DNA of 64,000 nucleotides, taken from Saccharicrinis sp963666825. GTDB lineage: Bacteria > Bacteroidota > Bacteroidia > Bacteroidales > Marinilabiliaceae. The stretch is taken from assembly GCA_963666825.2 (NCBI GenBank), contig OY763044.2:5084001-5148000 (forward strand), written 5' to 3'. Position 1 is the first letter of the stretch. Each line of letters begins with the position of its first letter. Of this stretch, positions 34,712 through 43,210 are shown piece after piece. The notes under the pieces are model-generated. The model worked only from the letters and a program-made list of their open reading frames with translations, was not told where the DNA came from and made no database searches. The position numbers and the translations under genes were made by a program.

Positions 34712-35728
34712 TTAGTTTAGATAGGTTAAAGTGTGTTCCACAATTTTTTCAACCGTAGTTTCTGATGCTACCATTTTACCTTCTTTATGCAGGTTGAAAT
34801 GGGCATTTCCTTTTTGAGGAATCTCCAACCAGATATCTTTTTGATCATTAGCCTGAGTTAATTTTATTCCTCTTCGGGCAAAAGCTCTGCGAAGGAGAAC
34901 ATACTCAAAACCATGTCCTTTTACCGCTAATTCTCTATCGTGCTTATGTTTTACTTTAAAAAGACCAGTTTTATTATCAAACTCAACGCCTCGTTCCACA
35001 AATAACTTTTCAAAAGCATTTTGAAGCAACAAATCTTCAGGAGTTCCAGTGATCAGAGGGCCTCCTTTAGGCAGCAACCAAAGTTTATCAGCCATTTGAA
35101 TGGCCAAATCCAAATCATGAGTGGACATTAAAATAGACTTTGATGAGGTCATGGCAATTTCACGTAAAAGTTGAATGATTTCAACACGAGCCGGAAGATC
35201 TAAAAAGGCTGTGGGTTCATCCAGAATAATCAAAGGCGTATCCTGAGCCAAAGCTTTTGCAATAAAAACCTTTTGTTTCTCACCATCACTTAGGTTACTG
35301 AGTTGCTCATTAGCTTTGTGTTTAATGCCACATTTTTCAATAGACTCAGCAACTACTTTTTTATCATTTTTAGAAAGACGCCCCATCAAATTGGTAAACG
35401 GACTACGGCCTAAACTGACCAACTCCTCAACTGTGGCGTTTGGAACATCAATACGATCCGTTAAAACCACCGCTGTGAGCAAAGCCATTTCTTTCTCTTT
35501 AATGGAGAACAGGTTTTTACCTAATATGGTACCTTTACCTGAAATAGCAGGCTGAAAACCTGATAAGGTTCGAATCAACGTACTTTTTCCGGAACCATTT
35601 TCCCCAAGCAAACAAATCAGCTCACCACAACCAATTTCAGCATTTAAATGATCGCACACATGTAGATGTCCGTTCTTTCTTTTATAGCCAATGCTTAGTT
35701 CGTTAATATGTAAAATACTTTGCTTCAC
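34712..35728 (-). CDS. btuD: Corrinoid/iron-siderophore type ABC transporter ATPase with C-terminal extension
   Basis: A 338-residue FecE/BtuD-type ATPase: Walker A GENGSGKST, signature LSDGEKQKV, Walker B LIILDEP, and switch His in STHDLDL. The ATPase core ends near residue 250; about 85 extra residues (FEYVLLRRAFARRGIKL ... WLEIPQKGNAHFNL) form a small alpha/beta appendage that I do not recognise. The start codon is GTG. It is five bases from cbiA and is the ATPase partner of the BtuC-like permease across a 193-bp repeat spacer. Corrinoid specificity is inferred from the operon. Confidence 0.85.
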   Translation of the reverse strand: MKQSILHINELSIGYKRKNGHLHVCDHLNAEIGCGELICLLGENGSGKSTLIRTLSGFQPAISGKGTILGKNLFSIKEKEMALLTAVVLTDRIDVPNATVEELVSLGRSPFTNLMGRLSKNDKKVVAESIEKCGIKHKANEQLSNLSDGEKQKVFIAKALAQDTPLIILDEPTAFLDLPARVEIIQLLREIAMTSSKSILMSTHDLDLAIQMADKLWLLPKGGPLITGTPEDLLLQNAFEKLFVERGVEFDNKTGLFKVKHKHDRELAVKGHGFEYVLLRRAFARRGIKLTQANDQKDIWLEIPQKGNAHFNLHKEGKMVASETTVEKIVEHTLTYLN

Positions 35729-35778
35729 GGTTTCTTGTTATATCTCACTATTTTACTGATCATTATATTTTAAAAATA

Positions 35779-35855
35779 CAACCACCTCCCCCTCGTTCCT
35801 CGGGTACTCCTCCTTTGGAAGGAGGAGAGTGCTGAAGGCGGGGTAGTATAATAAA
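35779..35855. repeat. MITE-like repeat, copy 2 (shortened), and adjoining heptamers
   Basis: It begins AACCACCTCCCC and carries the same CGTTCCTCGGGTACTCCTCC core as copy 1 at 32611, but lacks the internal part and ends GGCGGGGTAGTAT. The rest of the btuC-btuD spacer (35895-35921) is pyrimidine-rich TTCCTTTTTCC sequence. Confidence 0.75.
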
Positions 35856-35921
35856 TACTACTTTTCAGTCGTCATTTTCTCTATACCATTCTTTCAACTT
35901 CCTTTTTCCTTGTACCTTATC

Positions 35922-36959
35922 CTATCTGTTCGCTTTTCTTCTGTTCCAAATCACCCAGATAACCACCGGAGCACCAATAAATGCGGTGACTGAATTTATG
36001 GGTAATTCGTTTTCTACTCCCGGCAAACGCGCCATTAAATTACAGAGTAGGGTAGTGGCTCCGCCAATAAGGCAGGTATTGATGACCAACAAAAGATGAT
36101 TTGATGTTTTTGATAATAATTTGGCCAGATGAGGAACAGCAACACCAATAAAAATGATGGGGCCACAAAATGAGGTTACAATGGCAACCAATATACCCGA
36201 CCATGCAATAATGGCTATTCGGGCACTCTTTATTTTTAATCCCAGGTTGGCAGCATATCTGTCGCCTAAAGCCAATAGATTTAAGGGCTTGTTTAAAAAT
36301 ATAGAGGAAAAAGAAAGCACTACTGTCACCATAAAAAATATCCATGCACGGGCAGGAGCCATTCTGCTAAAACTTCCCAAGCCCCAGATTACATAATTGT
36401 GAACATCTTCTTCGGGACTATAATATTTCAACAAGCTTACTAATGAGCTGGATAAGTATCCTATCATAACTCCTATAATCAAAACACTTAAAGTTCCTCC
36501 AATATGATTACTGATAAACATAATCAGAAACATGACGGCAGCGGCACCCAATAAGGAAGAAACAATAGCTCCAAAATCGCCCCAAGTACCCATGTTTGTA
36601 AAAGATAATCCAAGTATATTACCGGTAAATAACATGGCAAATGCCACTCCCAAGCTCGAACCTGACGAAATTCCAAGGATAGATGGACCTGCCAGCGGAT
36701 TACGAAATAAGGTTTGCATTAATAAGCCTGATATACCCAATGCCATTCCGGCACCTATACTTACAATTGTTTGCGGTAACCGGGTTTTAAATACAATATT
36801 CGAATACACCTTATTGGCAGTATCTGAGCCTAAAAAGATGGCTTTAAACTCATGCAATGGAATATTAATAGAACCCAATGTTAAATTGAGAACCATCAAA
36901 ACCAAAAGCAATACAATGCAGAGAATTATAATCAGAGATGTTTGTTTATTACTTGTCAT
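35922..36959 (-). CDS. btuC: FecCD/BtuC-family ABC transporter permease
   Basis: A 345-residue inner-membrane permease with about ten helices. FKTRLPQTIVSIGAGMALGISGLLMQTLFRNPLAGPSILGISSGSSLG is the classical FecCD N-terminal motif and CGPIIFIGVAVPHLAKLL lies at the ATPase-coupling loop. It overlaps the substrate-binding protein gene by 11 bases. Context makes corrinoids, or possibly another tetrapyrrole or chelate, the likely substrate. Confidence 0.9.
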   Translation of the reverse strand: MTSNKQTSLIIILCIVLLLVLMVLNLTLGSINIPLHEFKAIFLGSDTANKVYSNIVFKTRLPQTIVSIGAGMALGISGLLMQTLFRNPLAGPSILGISSGSSLGVAFAMLFTGNILGLSFTNMGTWGDFGAIVSSLLGAAAVMFLIMFISNHIGGTLSVLIIGVMIGYLSSSLVSLLKYYSPEEDVHNYVIWGLGSFSRMAPARAWIFFMVTVVLSFSSIFLNKPLNLLALGDRYAANLGLKIKSARIAIIAWSGILVAIVTSFCGPIIFIGVAVPHLAKLLSKTSNHLLLVINTCLIGGATTLLCNLMARLPGVENELPINSVTAFIGAPVVIWVIWNRRKANR

Positions 36960-38070
36960 TCAGTTTCTCATAAAATTCAGGTGAATACTCAGGTAATAAA
37001 TCAGGATGAAAAAAATGAATGTAATCAGCCAATAAAACATCCGGTTTAACAGCAGCTTGCTCGTAATAGGGTTTCTGACGAATATTACAAAACAGTACAT
37101 TGCCATTCTGAAACGCTTTAAAATCTTGATATCTGCTATCTTGCTCTGCCAGATCAGTTAAAGAAAATCCATCTTTTTCAGGATTAATAATGCGCCAATA
37201 GTCACAATCAAAAGCATTTTTATACATTGTTTCAAAATCCAAAGGGTAAGCTCCCTGATGATTATCTTTAATGATGTAATCAGCGCCTGCATCTTTAAAA
37301 TAATGTGCGTAAAAGCTTTCTCCTCCCGGAACATACCAGCTACCTGATCTCATTTTACCCGAAAAAACGGTTGGTCGGTATTTCACGGTATCGGTCAATG
37401 ATTTTAGATGCGCATAATTACTTTCTATTTTGTTAAAGATAGAATCTGCTTTTTGCTCTTTATCTATAAATAAAGAGATCATCTTAATCCATTCAGCTCT
37501 TCCAAGAGGTGTTTTTTCGTTGTAGGCCGCAACCGGCACCAAAGGGATTCCCATGTTTCGTAAAGCATCAAAGCCTCCTGCTTTAAATGGAGAAACAAAG
37601 ATCACATCCGGATTAATAGCAGCAATCACTTCAAGGTTAAAGCTACCTTCTTTACCAATTTTTTTAACAGCACCTTCTTTTACTTTCTGACGCATACCTT
37701 TGTGCTTCAAATATCTGCTGCTATTAATGGCTGCAATGTTGTCAATATCATCCAGCTCAAAAAAATACGATAATTGAGTTGATGAAAGACAAATAATCTT
37801 TTTGCAAGGTACTTTGATGCTGTTGGCATATTTCGATTTTAAAGCAGCATCATTAACCAGATTGTAGGTTTCTATATGATCCCGATCGTCCGCACTGGTA
37901 TAAATGGTCAGTTGCTTTACTTCATCATTTTGCTCTATTGAAAATTCCTTGGCATAATCCAGCGAATTCTTTTCAAGGGAAGCTGCACTTTGTTTCATTG
38001 TTTTATTTCCTGAGTTACAACTACAGAAAATAACTATCATTAAGAAGCTAGTCTTATTGATCCAATTCAT
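36949..38070 (-). CDS. ABC transporter substrate-binding lipoprotein, BtuF-like
   Basis: A 373-residue class III periplasmic binding protein. The N-terminus MNWINKTSFLMIVIFCSC has a short hydrophobic stretch and Cys residues at about 16-18 that fit a lipoprotein anchor. The PeriBP_2 fold is shown by KIICLSSTQLSYFFELDDIDNIAAI, NPDVIFVSPF and the long backbone helix. It would hand the substrate to BtuC. It overlaps cbiK by 17 bases and btuC by 11, so the three genes are coupled. Confidence 0.85.
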   Translation of the reverse strand: MNWINKTSFLMIVIFCSCNSGNKTMKQSAASLEKNSLDYAKEFSIEQNDEVKQLTIYTSADDRDHIETYNLVNDAALKSKYANSIKVPCKKIICLSSTQLSYFFELDDIDNIAAINSSRYLKHKGMRQKVKEGAVKKIGKEGSFNLEVIAAINPDVIFVSPFKAGGFDALRNMGIPLVPVAAYNEKTPLGRAEWIKMISLFIDKEQKADSIFNKIESNYAHLKSLTDTVKYRPTVFSGKMRSGSWYVPGGESFYAHYFKDAGADYIIKDNHQGAYPLDFETMYKNAFDCDYWRIINPEKDGFSLTDLAEQDSRYQDFKAFQNGNVLFCNIRQKPYYEQAAVKPDVLLADYIHFFHPDLLPEYSPEFYEKLNDK

Positions 38071-38926
38071 CCCAGCTCTTTTTTAAGTGTTTGATGTAAA
38101 TAGAAACAATGTTGTCGTACTCAGCCAAGCCTTTTAAACTTGGCGTTATGGTAAAACCTTCTGCCTCTAACATTGATTTCCAACTTTCTTTTTCCTCTCC
38201 AACCATATCATTTTGAACATGATCGCCACAAACGGTCATAAATGGAGCAAGAATTACATTTTTGATTTTTTCTTTATGTAATGATTCAATTACATCCCCT
38301 AATTCAGGATAGCCTTCAACGGTACCCATATAGGCTTGTGGAATTTGTTTTTGAAGGTAATATTCAAAGCCTGGGTAATAAATGTTACTGAAATGACTTG
38401 TTCCATGGCCCATGAATAACAAGGCTTCATGTTTATGAAGTTGAGCTGAAAAAATATACTTTAAAGCCTCAGCAAGTTCTTTATTATCCTCATTGTTGTA
38501 GAGCAATGGATCACCCAAAATAATTTTTTGCGGACCTTTAGGAATCACAGCAAAAGCATCCACAGTAGTCTGCAAATCGTGATATTCACTTCCGGGAATA
38601 ACATGCAGCGACTGAACGGCAATATGTGTAATGCCATCTTCAGACATTCTGGCTAAAGCCTGAGCCGGAGAGTCAATATATTTTCCATTTCGGGCCAGTT
38701 TACGTCTAATAAATTTGGAAGTATATGCCCAATATATTTTTGTGTCAGGGAAACTTTTTAAAGTTTCTTCCTCAATATTTTGAAAAGCAGCCTGGGCTTC
38801 CGGATAACTACTACCGAAAGAAACTAATAATATGCCTTTTGTTTTCATCTTTTGAGCCTTTATATTTTGATGAGTCATTGCAAATAGCAATGTAAACATC
38901 GATAAAAAAACGATTCTTTTTGTCAT
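38054..38926 (-). CDS. cbiK: Sirohydrochlorin cobaltochelatase, CbiK type, with signal peptide
   Basis: A 290-residue class II chelatase that inserts cobalt into sirohydrochlorin, the entry step of the anaerobic pathway. Metal/catalytic residues are H174 (GHGT), E204 and H236 (CGDHVQND), each offset by exactly 29 from His145, Glu175 and His207 of the Salmonella enzyme. The first 25 residues are a clear export signal (KR, hydrophobic core, KAQ cleavage site). An internal ATG at 38848 (MKTKGILLVSFG) would give a cytoplasmic form. The upstream ATG fits the 4-base gap to the PepSY gene. Periplasmic CbiK proteins are known in Desulfovibrio. Confidence 0.9.
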   Translation of the reverse strand: MTKRIVFLSMFTLLFAMTHQNIKAQKMKTKGILLVSFGSSYPEAQAAFQNIEEETLKSFPDTKIYWAYTSKFIRRKLARNGKYIDSPAQALARMSEDGITHIAVQSLHVIPGSEYHDLQTTVDAFAVIPKGPQKIILGDPLLYNNEDNKELAEALKYIFSAQLHKHEALLFMGHGTSHFSNIYYPGFEYYLQKQIPQAYMGTVEGYPELGDVIESLHKEKIKNVILAPFMTVCGDHVQNDMVGEEKESWKSMLEAEGFTITPSLKGLAEYDNIVSIYIKHLKKSWDELDQ

Positions 38927-38930
38927 TAGA

Positions 38931-40382
38931 CTAAGACTTTATATTAAGAATTTGTTTAAAAAACTTTTTAGAAAGTATCAAACCTGTGTAACAGATGATA
39001 ATTCCTGCAATAGAAACGATAATTAGCAGGGTTTTTCTGAGCCAGTCCATTTCTTTTAAAAACTGAAAATTGAAAGTATGTAAAGCCCGGTATAACCATC
39101 TTCTTACGCGCTTATTTTTATTATATCGTAATATTTCTTCTCCTGTTTGAGGGTTGATATATAGCCAGGTTTTTGCATCATCGTTTAAAACTACTTTATA
39201 GGCTGTCTGTGGAATATAAAGCATAGCATTCGAACTGTAATAATTATCGTACCCCTTTTGAATGCTTACTTCAGGATTGTATTTCCCAAACTTTTCCTGA
39301 GCCTGTTTTTTAATAGCAGAAAGCTCATATTCATTGGCCGGTTGAACAGATCCATTCTTTAGGAAATAAGCTTCCGGAACCTGATAATCATTATAATACA
39401 CTAAATAATAGGGTGTATTGAAAATAGTTTTCCATTCTATTTTTCGTATTCCTTCCTTGTTTTTTATTGCTTTATATATAGCAGAAGGTGCAATGCTTTT
39501 GCTTTTTGTCAAATCCAGTTTTTGATCCCAGGTAATTTTCTCCTTCTTAGAAACGCCAACCATCCAATCCGGAATGTTGGTTATAGATATCAAACCACTT
39601 AAAATAAAAGTGAAAACAAAAACTCCGAAAAAGTATCCGAAGATATGATGCCATTTGTAGTTGAACTTTTTATATGGCGTAATACTCTTTTTCTTTTTAC
39701 GATAGATGCCTACTGCAATCCCTGAAATACTGGCTAATAATCCTAAAACGGATAGTATGATCATGATAGTTTTCCATAAGCCCATTTGATTGCGCAGACT
39801 CACAAAATATACCCAATGAGGAATGGCGCTGAAATAGGCAATCCATCTTTCTTTTCGGGTTGTTTTTTGAATGATGCTACCTGTCTTTTGTGAAACATAG
39901 ACCACCGAGTGAGCATCATCATTCATATAGCATTTATAAAAGGGTAGGAGGGATTTGTAATAGCTCCAGGGTACCCATTGATCAAGTTGGTTACTGATTA
40001 AAATTTTGTGTGAAGTAGATTGGGTATAGGACATGGACAATTGATCTGCCTGCTCAATAGTAAATGTTTTGATGGGTTCTAAGGTTTGGGCATTGTAAAC
40101 TTTTTGAGTTTTTCTGCCAGAAGAAACTCTGTATACTGATTGTCCTAAATATTTTTCCAATTCAACAGATCCTTTAAAAGATGAATCCGGAGCTTGTATG
40201 TTTTGAATTTCCTGGGGTGAGAATGTTTCGAGATGAAGAAAACGTTTTTCGCGAGAGGCATGAGGGTAACCCGTAAAGATGAGAACGATACCGGTTAAAA
40301 ACCAAATCAAGCACATTAAACTCATAATGGCTCCTGTGATTTTATGTACCTGAAAAAATATTTTTCTCATGTGTTTTGTCAT
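38931..40382 (-). CDS. PepSY-domain inner-membrane protein
   Basis: A 483-residue PepSY-associated TM protein with four membrane helices (about residues 16-36, 200-225, 245-270 and 455-480) and PepSY-type periplasmic segments between them. This family includes reductases and helper proteins linked to siderophore, haem and metal uptake. Its place between the outer-membrane receptor and CbiK/BtuF suggests a role in handling imported corrinoid or cobalt, for example reductive release, but nothing in the sequence proves it. A second ATG at codon 5 (MRKIFFQ) is an equally good start. Confidence 0.85.
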   Translation of the reverse strand: MTKHMRKIFFQVHKITGAIMSLMCLIWFLTGIVLIFTGYPHASREKRFLHLETFSPQEIQNIQAPDSSFKGSVELEKYLGQSVYRVSSGRKTQKVYNAQTLEPIKTFTIEQADQLSMSYTQSTSHKILISNQLDQWVPWSYYKSLLPFYKCYMNDDAHSVVYVSQKTGSIIQKTTRKERWIAYFSAIPHWVYFVSLRNQMGLWKTIMIILSVLGLLASISGIAVGIYRKKKKSITPYKKFNYKWHHIFGYFFGVFVFTFILSGLISITNIPDWMVGVSKKEKITWDQKLDLTKSKSIAPSAIYKAIKNKEGIRKIEWKTIFNTPYYLVYYNDYQVPEAYFLKNGSVQPANEYELSAIKKQAQEKFGKYNPEVSIQKGYDNYYSSNAMLYIPQTAYKVVLNDDAKTWLYINPQTGEEILRYNKNKRVRRWLYRALHTFNFQFLKEMDWLRKTLLIIVSIAGIIICYTGLILSKKFFKQILNIKS

Positions 40383-40421
40383 TTACCCTGGCCAGGCCAG
40401 TATTATTATTTATTTTAATTA

Positions 40422-40479
40422 AACCACAGAGTATCCGTAGCAGGAAAACAATGTGCATATGAGTTGATACTCTGTGGTT
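40422..40479 (-). terminator. Hairpin between receptor gene and the rest of the operon
   Basis: AACCACAGAGTATC (40422-40435) and GATACTCTGTGGTT (40466-40479) form a perfect 14-bp stem with a 30-base loop in the only large gap before the PepSY gene. On the transcript it is followed by AU-rich sequence without a strong U-run. It could act as a partial terminator or as a 3' stabiliser that makes receptor mRNA more abundant. Confidence 0.6.
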
Positions 40480-40502
40480 TTAATTGAAAAAACAAACAGT
40501 TA

Positions 40503-42680
40503 TTATTTTGAAAAATTTATAGTTACTCCCATAAAAAATGTTCTGCCTGGTGACAATGTTCCATAGTGTGAACCATAGGGACTATCATCAACGAAATCAA
40601 GTATGTTATCGATTCCGGCAGTTAATTCTATATTCATATTTTTTATTGCGGTGAATTTTTGACGTGTTGAAAAGTTAAGCAATTGATATCCTTTTGCATT
40701 ACCATCATCATAGAACTTCTCATCCTGAAAACGCCCGGTAATTGACGCTCCAAAAGTGTAATCATCAGCAGTATAGTTATAATCCAGGTGAATATTACCG
40801 TAATTTTCAGCAACACCTTCAAGTTTCACATCATTGGTCAGGTCTTTAGCATCTACAAAGCTATATCCACCGCCTATTGAAAAACCGGCACCTAGTACAG
40901 TATTAAACAATACATCAATACCTTGAGAACGGGTTTCATCGATATTATAATGTTTTTTTCTTGTTTTAATACCATCCTCAGCATCGCCAGGCTGTAAATC
41001 CTCAGATTTATAATCAATCAAATCATCTACATCATTACGATATGCAGATACACTAAACGATGTTTTTTGAGTATTGTATTCAAATCCCAAAGAACTGTAC
41101 TGGGATTTTTGAGGATCAAGATCTGTATTTCCCATGTATACAGTAGAACCTTTATGGTATTCGTAATAAAGTTCTTTAAGTGTTGGAGCTTTGTAACCCA
41201 AGCCATATGTACCTCTCAGGTTTATTTTATTCCAACGATAAAGCGCAGAAATTTTAGGTATAAATGCAGTACCAAACTCTTCATGTTTTACCAATCGGGC
41301 GCCTGCAACAATATTCAGGTTTTCGAAAAATTTCAATTCATCCTGAGCTAAAAATGCATAAGTGTTTACATCAGCTTTTCCTGCAATTACTCTGTCTGAA
41401 ACCATTTTTTCATTCAGGTAATCTGCTCCTAACGAAAGCTTATTGTTTTTAGAAATCGACTTGATATATTTTAATTGCGCATTGGATAACTGTTGGTCAT
41501 TGTTGATTGATAAGTCACCTTTATCGTAATCCCTATATTCCTGATTATATCTGTAGTAGTATTTGTTACGATCGTTATGGTAATCTAACGTGATAAAATC
41601 TTGTTTATTGATTAAATATTTTGCTCCGGCACCCAAAGTTACATCTTCAAAATAGTACCCATATTTACCTACAGATTGCGGACGGAATCGGTCTTTTTCG
41701 TAGTAACTTCCTTCGGCGTAAACCGATAGTTTTTTAGTAATATCATAGTCTAAATGCTGACTAATGGTATAATCATCGTATTCAATTTGTGCCTGAGCCT
41801 CAGTTTCTACCAATTCATCATCATCTAATTCATATTTGCTTAACTGCCATCCGTCAGAGTGTTTTTTTGTAAATGAAGTGCGGGATGATAGTTTACCAAT
41901 GTTTAAATCTAAGGCATTGTTTTGTTGCCAGGTATTAAAGCTTCTTATTCTTGAAGCATTGCTAACATGTACTTTTTGATTTGATTTTTTAGTAATGATA
42001 TTGATTACTCCGGCAATAGCATCAGTTCCGTAAAGTAACGACGAAGCACCTTTTACAATTTCAATACGTTCAATATTATCCGGGTTAATACGGTTTAGGT
42101 CAGAGTTTCCGCCAACATCGCCATAGATGCGTTTTCCATTGATTAGTACCAGAATAAAATCGTTACCTAAACCATTCAATTTCATCAAAGATCCCATAGA
42201 ACCAGGATTAAAATCAAATGAAGGGCTTAAAGTCATCATTAAATGTTCGAAGTCCGGTGCACCAACGCTTTCAATGGTTTTCTTTGAAATAATTTCTGTT
42301 GGCACAGGAGCTGATTTTAAATGATGTGGTGTTCCTGTTCCGGTAACCACAACTTCGCCCAACTTGTTATCGGATTCAGTCATTTCAAAATCAAATACAT
42401 TATCTCCGGCATTAATGGTTACCGTTTCTCTGATGCGTTTAAAACCAGAATAAGAAACAATTAAATCATAGGTACCGGGTTTGTTAATTTTAAACTGGTA
42501 GTCTCCGTTATTGTTTGTTGCAGAGCCAATTGTTGTTCCTGCAAAATAAACATTTACTCCGGGTAGTACACCTTTGGTATTTTCTTGCGTAATTTTTCCT
42601 TTAATAATAGTTGTTTGTGCGCTCGCAATACACGTAAAGCAAAGCATCACAAAAGTCAAGGCAGCGCCTATCTTTTGCAT
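40503..42680 (-). CDS. btuB: BtuB-like TonB-dependent outer-membrane receptor
   Basis: A 725-residue outer-membrane importer. A signal peptide (about 1-21) is followed by a carboxypeptidase-regulatory-like domain (IKGKITQENTKGVLPGVNVYFAGT), a TonB box region (KLGEVVVTGTGTP), a plug (NGLGNDFILVLINGKRIYGDVGG ... IERIEIVKGASSLLYGTDAIAGVINIITKK) and a 22-strand-type barrel ending SPGRTFFMGVTINFSK. It lies directly behind an adenosylcobalamin riboswitch, which makes cobalamin or corrinoid the likely ligand. It is the first gene of the cob operon. Confidence 0.9.
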   Translation of the reverse strand: MQKIGAALTFVMLCFTCIASAQTTIIKGKITQENTKGVLPGVNVYFAGTTIGSATNNNGDYQFKINKPGTYDLIVSYSGFKRIRETVTINAGDNVFDFEMTESDNKLGEVVVTGTGTPHHLKSAPVPTEIISKKTIESVGAPDFEHLMMTLSPSFDFNPGSMGSLMKLNGLGNDFILVLINGKRIYGDVGGNSDLNRINPDNIERIEIVKGASSLLYGTDAIAGVINIITKKSNQKVHVSNASRIRSFNTWQQNNALDLNIGKLSSRTSFTKKHSDGWQLSKYELDDDELVETEAQAQIEYDDYTISQHLDYDITKKLSVYAEGSYYEKDRFRPQSVGKYGYYFEDVTLGAGAKYLINKQDFITLDYHNDRNKYYYRYNQEYRDYDKGDLSINNDQQLSNAQLKYIKSISKNNKLSLGADYLNEKMVSDRVIAGKADVNTYAFLAQDELKFFENLNIVAGARLVKHEEFGTAFIPKISALYRWNKINLRGTYGLGYKAPTLKELYYEYHKGSTVYMGNTDLDPQKSQYSSLGFEYNTQKTSFSVSAYRNDVDDLIDYKSEDLQPGDAEDGIKTRKKHYNIDETRSQGIDVLFNTVLGAGFSIGGGYSFVDAKDLTNDVKLEGVAENYGNIHLDYNYTADDYTFGASITGRFQDEKFYDDGNAKGYQLLNFSTRQKFTAIKNMNIELTAGIDNILDFVDDSPYGSHYGTLSPGRTFFMGVTINFSK

Positions 42681-42829
42681 GTCTATTTCTTTAATAATTA
42701 ATAAAATGCATCAGACAATCGTCCAATACTATAAAAAATCAACAAGGTAGAAATGCGAAACTTGAAACTACGCGCGTTTAGTTTTTATGAATCAACTTCT
42801 ATCCCGGAAGTTTAATCGTTACTGATTAA

Positions 42830-43020
42830 AATAACCTGGCAGGTCTTCTGGCTCGTCCTGTTTTAAGGCCTTCCCATCCAATTTCTGGACAGTGGCATTA
42901 GTGATCTTAAAACAATATTAAGGACTTACAGCTGCGGGTACAGCTCCGGAATTTTCATTGGTATGAAGCACCGGATTCCCATTTTAAGGTTTCTTCTGAA
43001 AGAAGAAATCCACCAAATCG
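42830..43020 (-). promoter_or_regulatory. Adenosylcobalamin riboswitch
   Basis: Read on the minus strand, the region holds the conserved core in order: GGGAATCCGGTG, then CCGGAGCTG, CCCGCAGCTGTAA, and finally the B12 box AGCCAGAAGACCTGCC (42838-42853). These are the hallmark elements of the cobalamin aptamer. The B12 box is about 160 bases from the btuB ATG; between them are two 6-bp hairpins but no clear U-tailed terminator, so control may be at translation initiation. It should repress the operon when adenosylcobalamin is plentiful. Confidence 0.95.
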
Positions 43021-43023
43021 CTG

Positions 43024-43031
43024 CAAAAGTA
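43024..43031 (-). promoter_or_regulatory. Candidate -7 promoter box of the cobalamin operon
   Basis: On the minus strand TACTTTTG fits TAnnTTTG. Transcription would begin around 43017, just at the 5' edge of the riboswitch. No TTTG -33 box is clear. Confidence 0.5.
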
Positions 43032-43210
43032 ATAAAATAATTGAATTAGAAAGTGAATAAATCTGTTTGAGAAAGAAATTAATGATAATTAAGTATGGAA
43101 TTTACCAATTTAATTTATCGTGATCAAAAGGATAAAGCGTTAATTATAGCTATGATCCTCCTATAATTATTGTATTTTTATTTTCTATATTTTATAAAGA
43201 ATATCACAAT

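Noticed and set aside
40389..40401. CTGGCCAGGCCAG mini-palindrome before the PepSY gene as a regulatory site
   Set aside because: The loop is one base, so it cannot fold as RNA hairpin, and no partner copy is found.
42681..42830. A classic U-tailed terminator as riboswitch expression platform
   Set aside because: Only two 6-bp stems are seen and neither is followed by a U-run, so I kept the expression platform open rather than calling a terminator.
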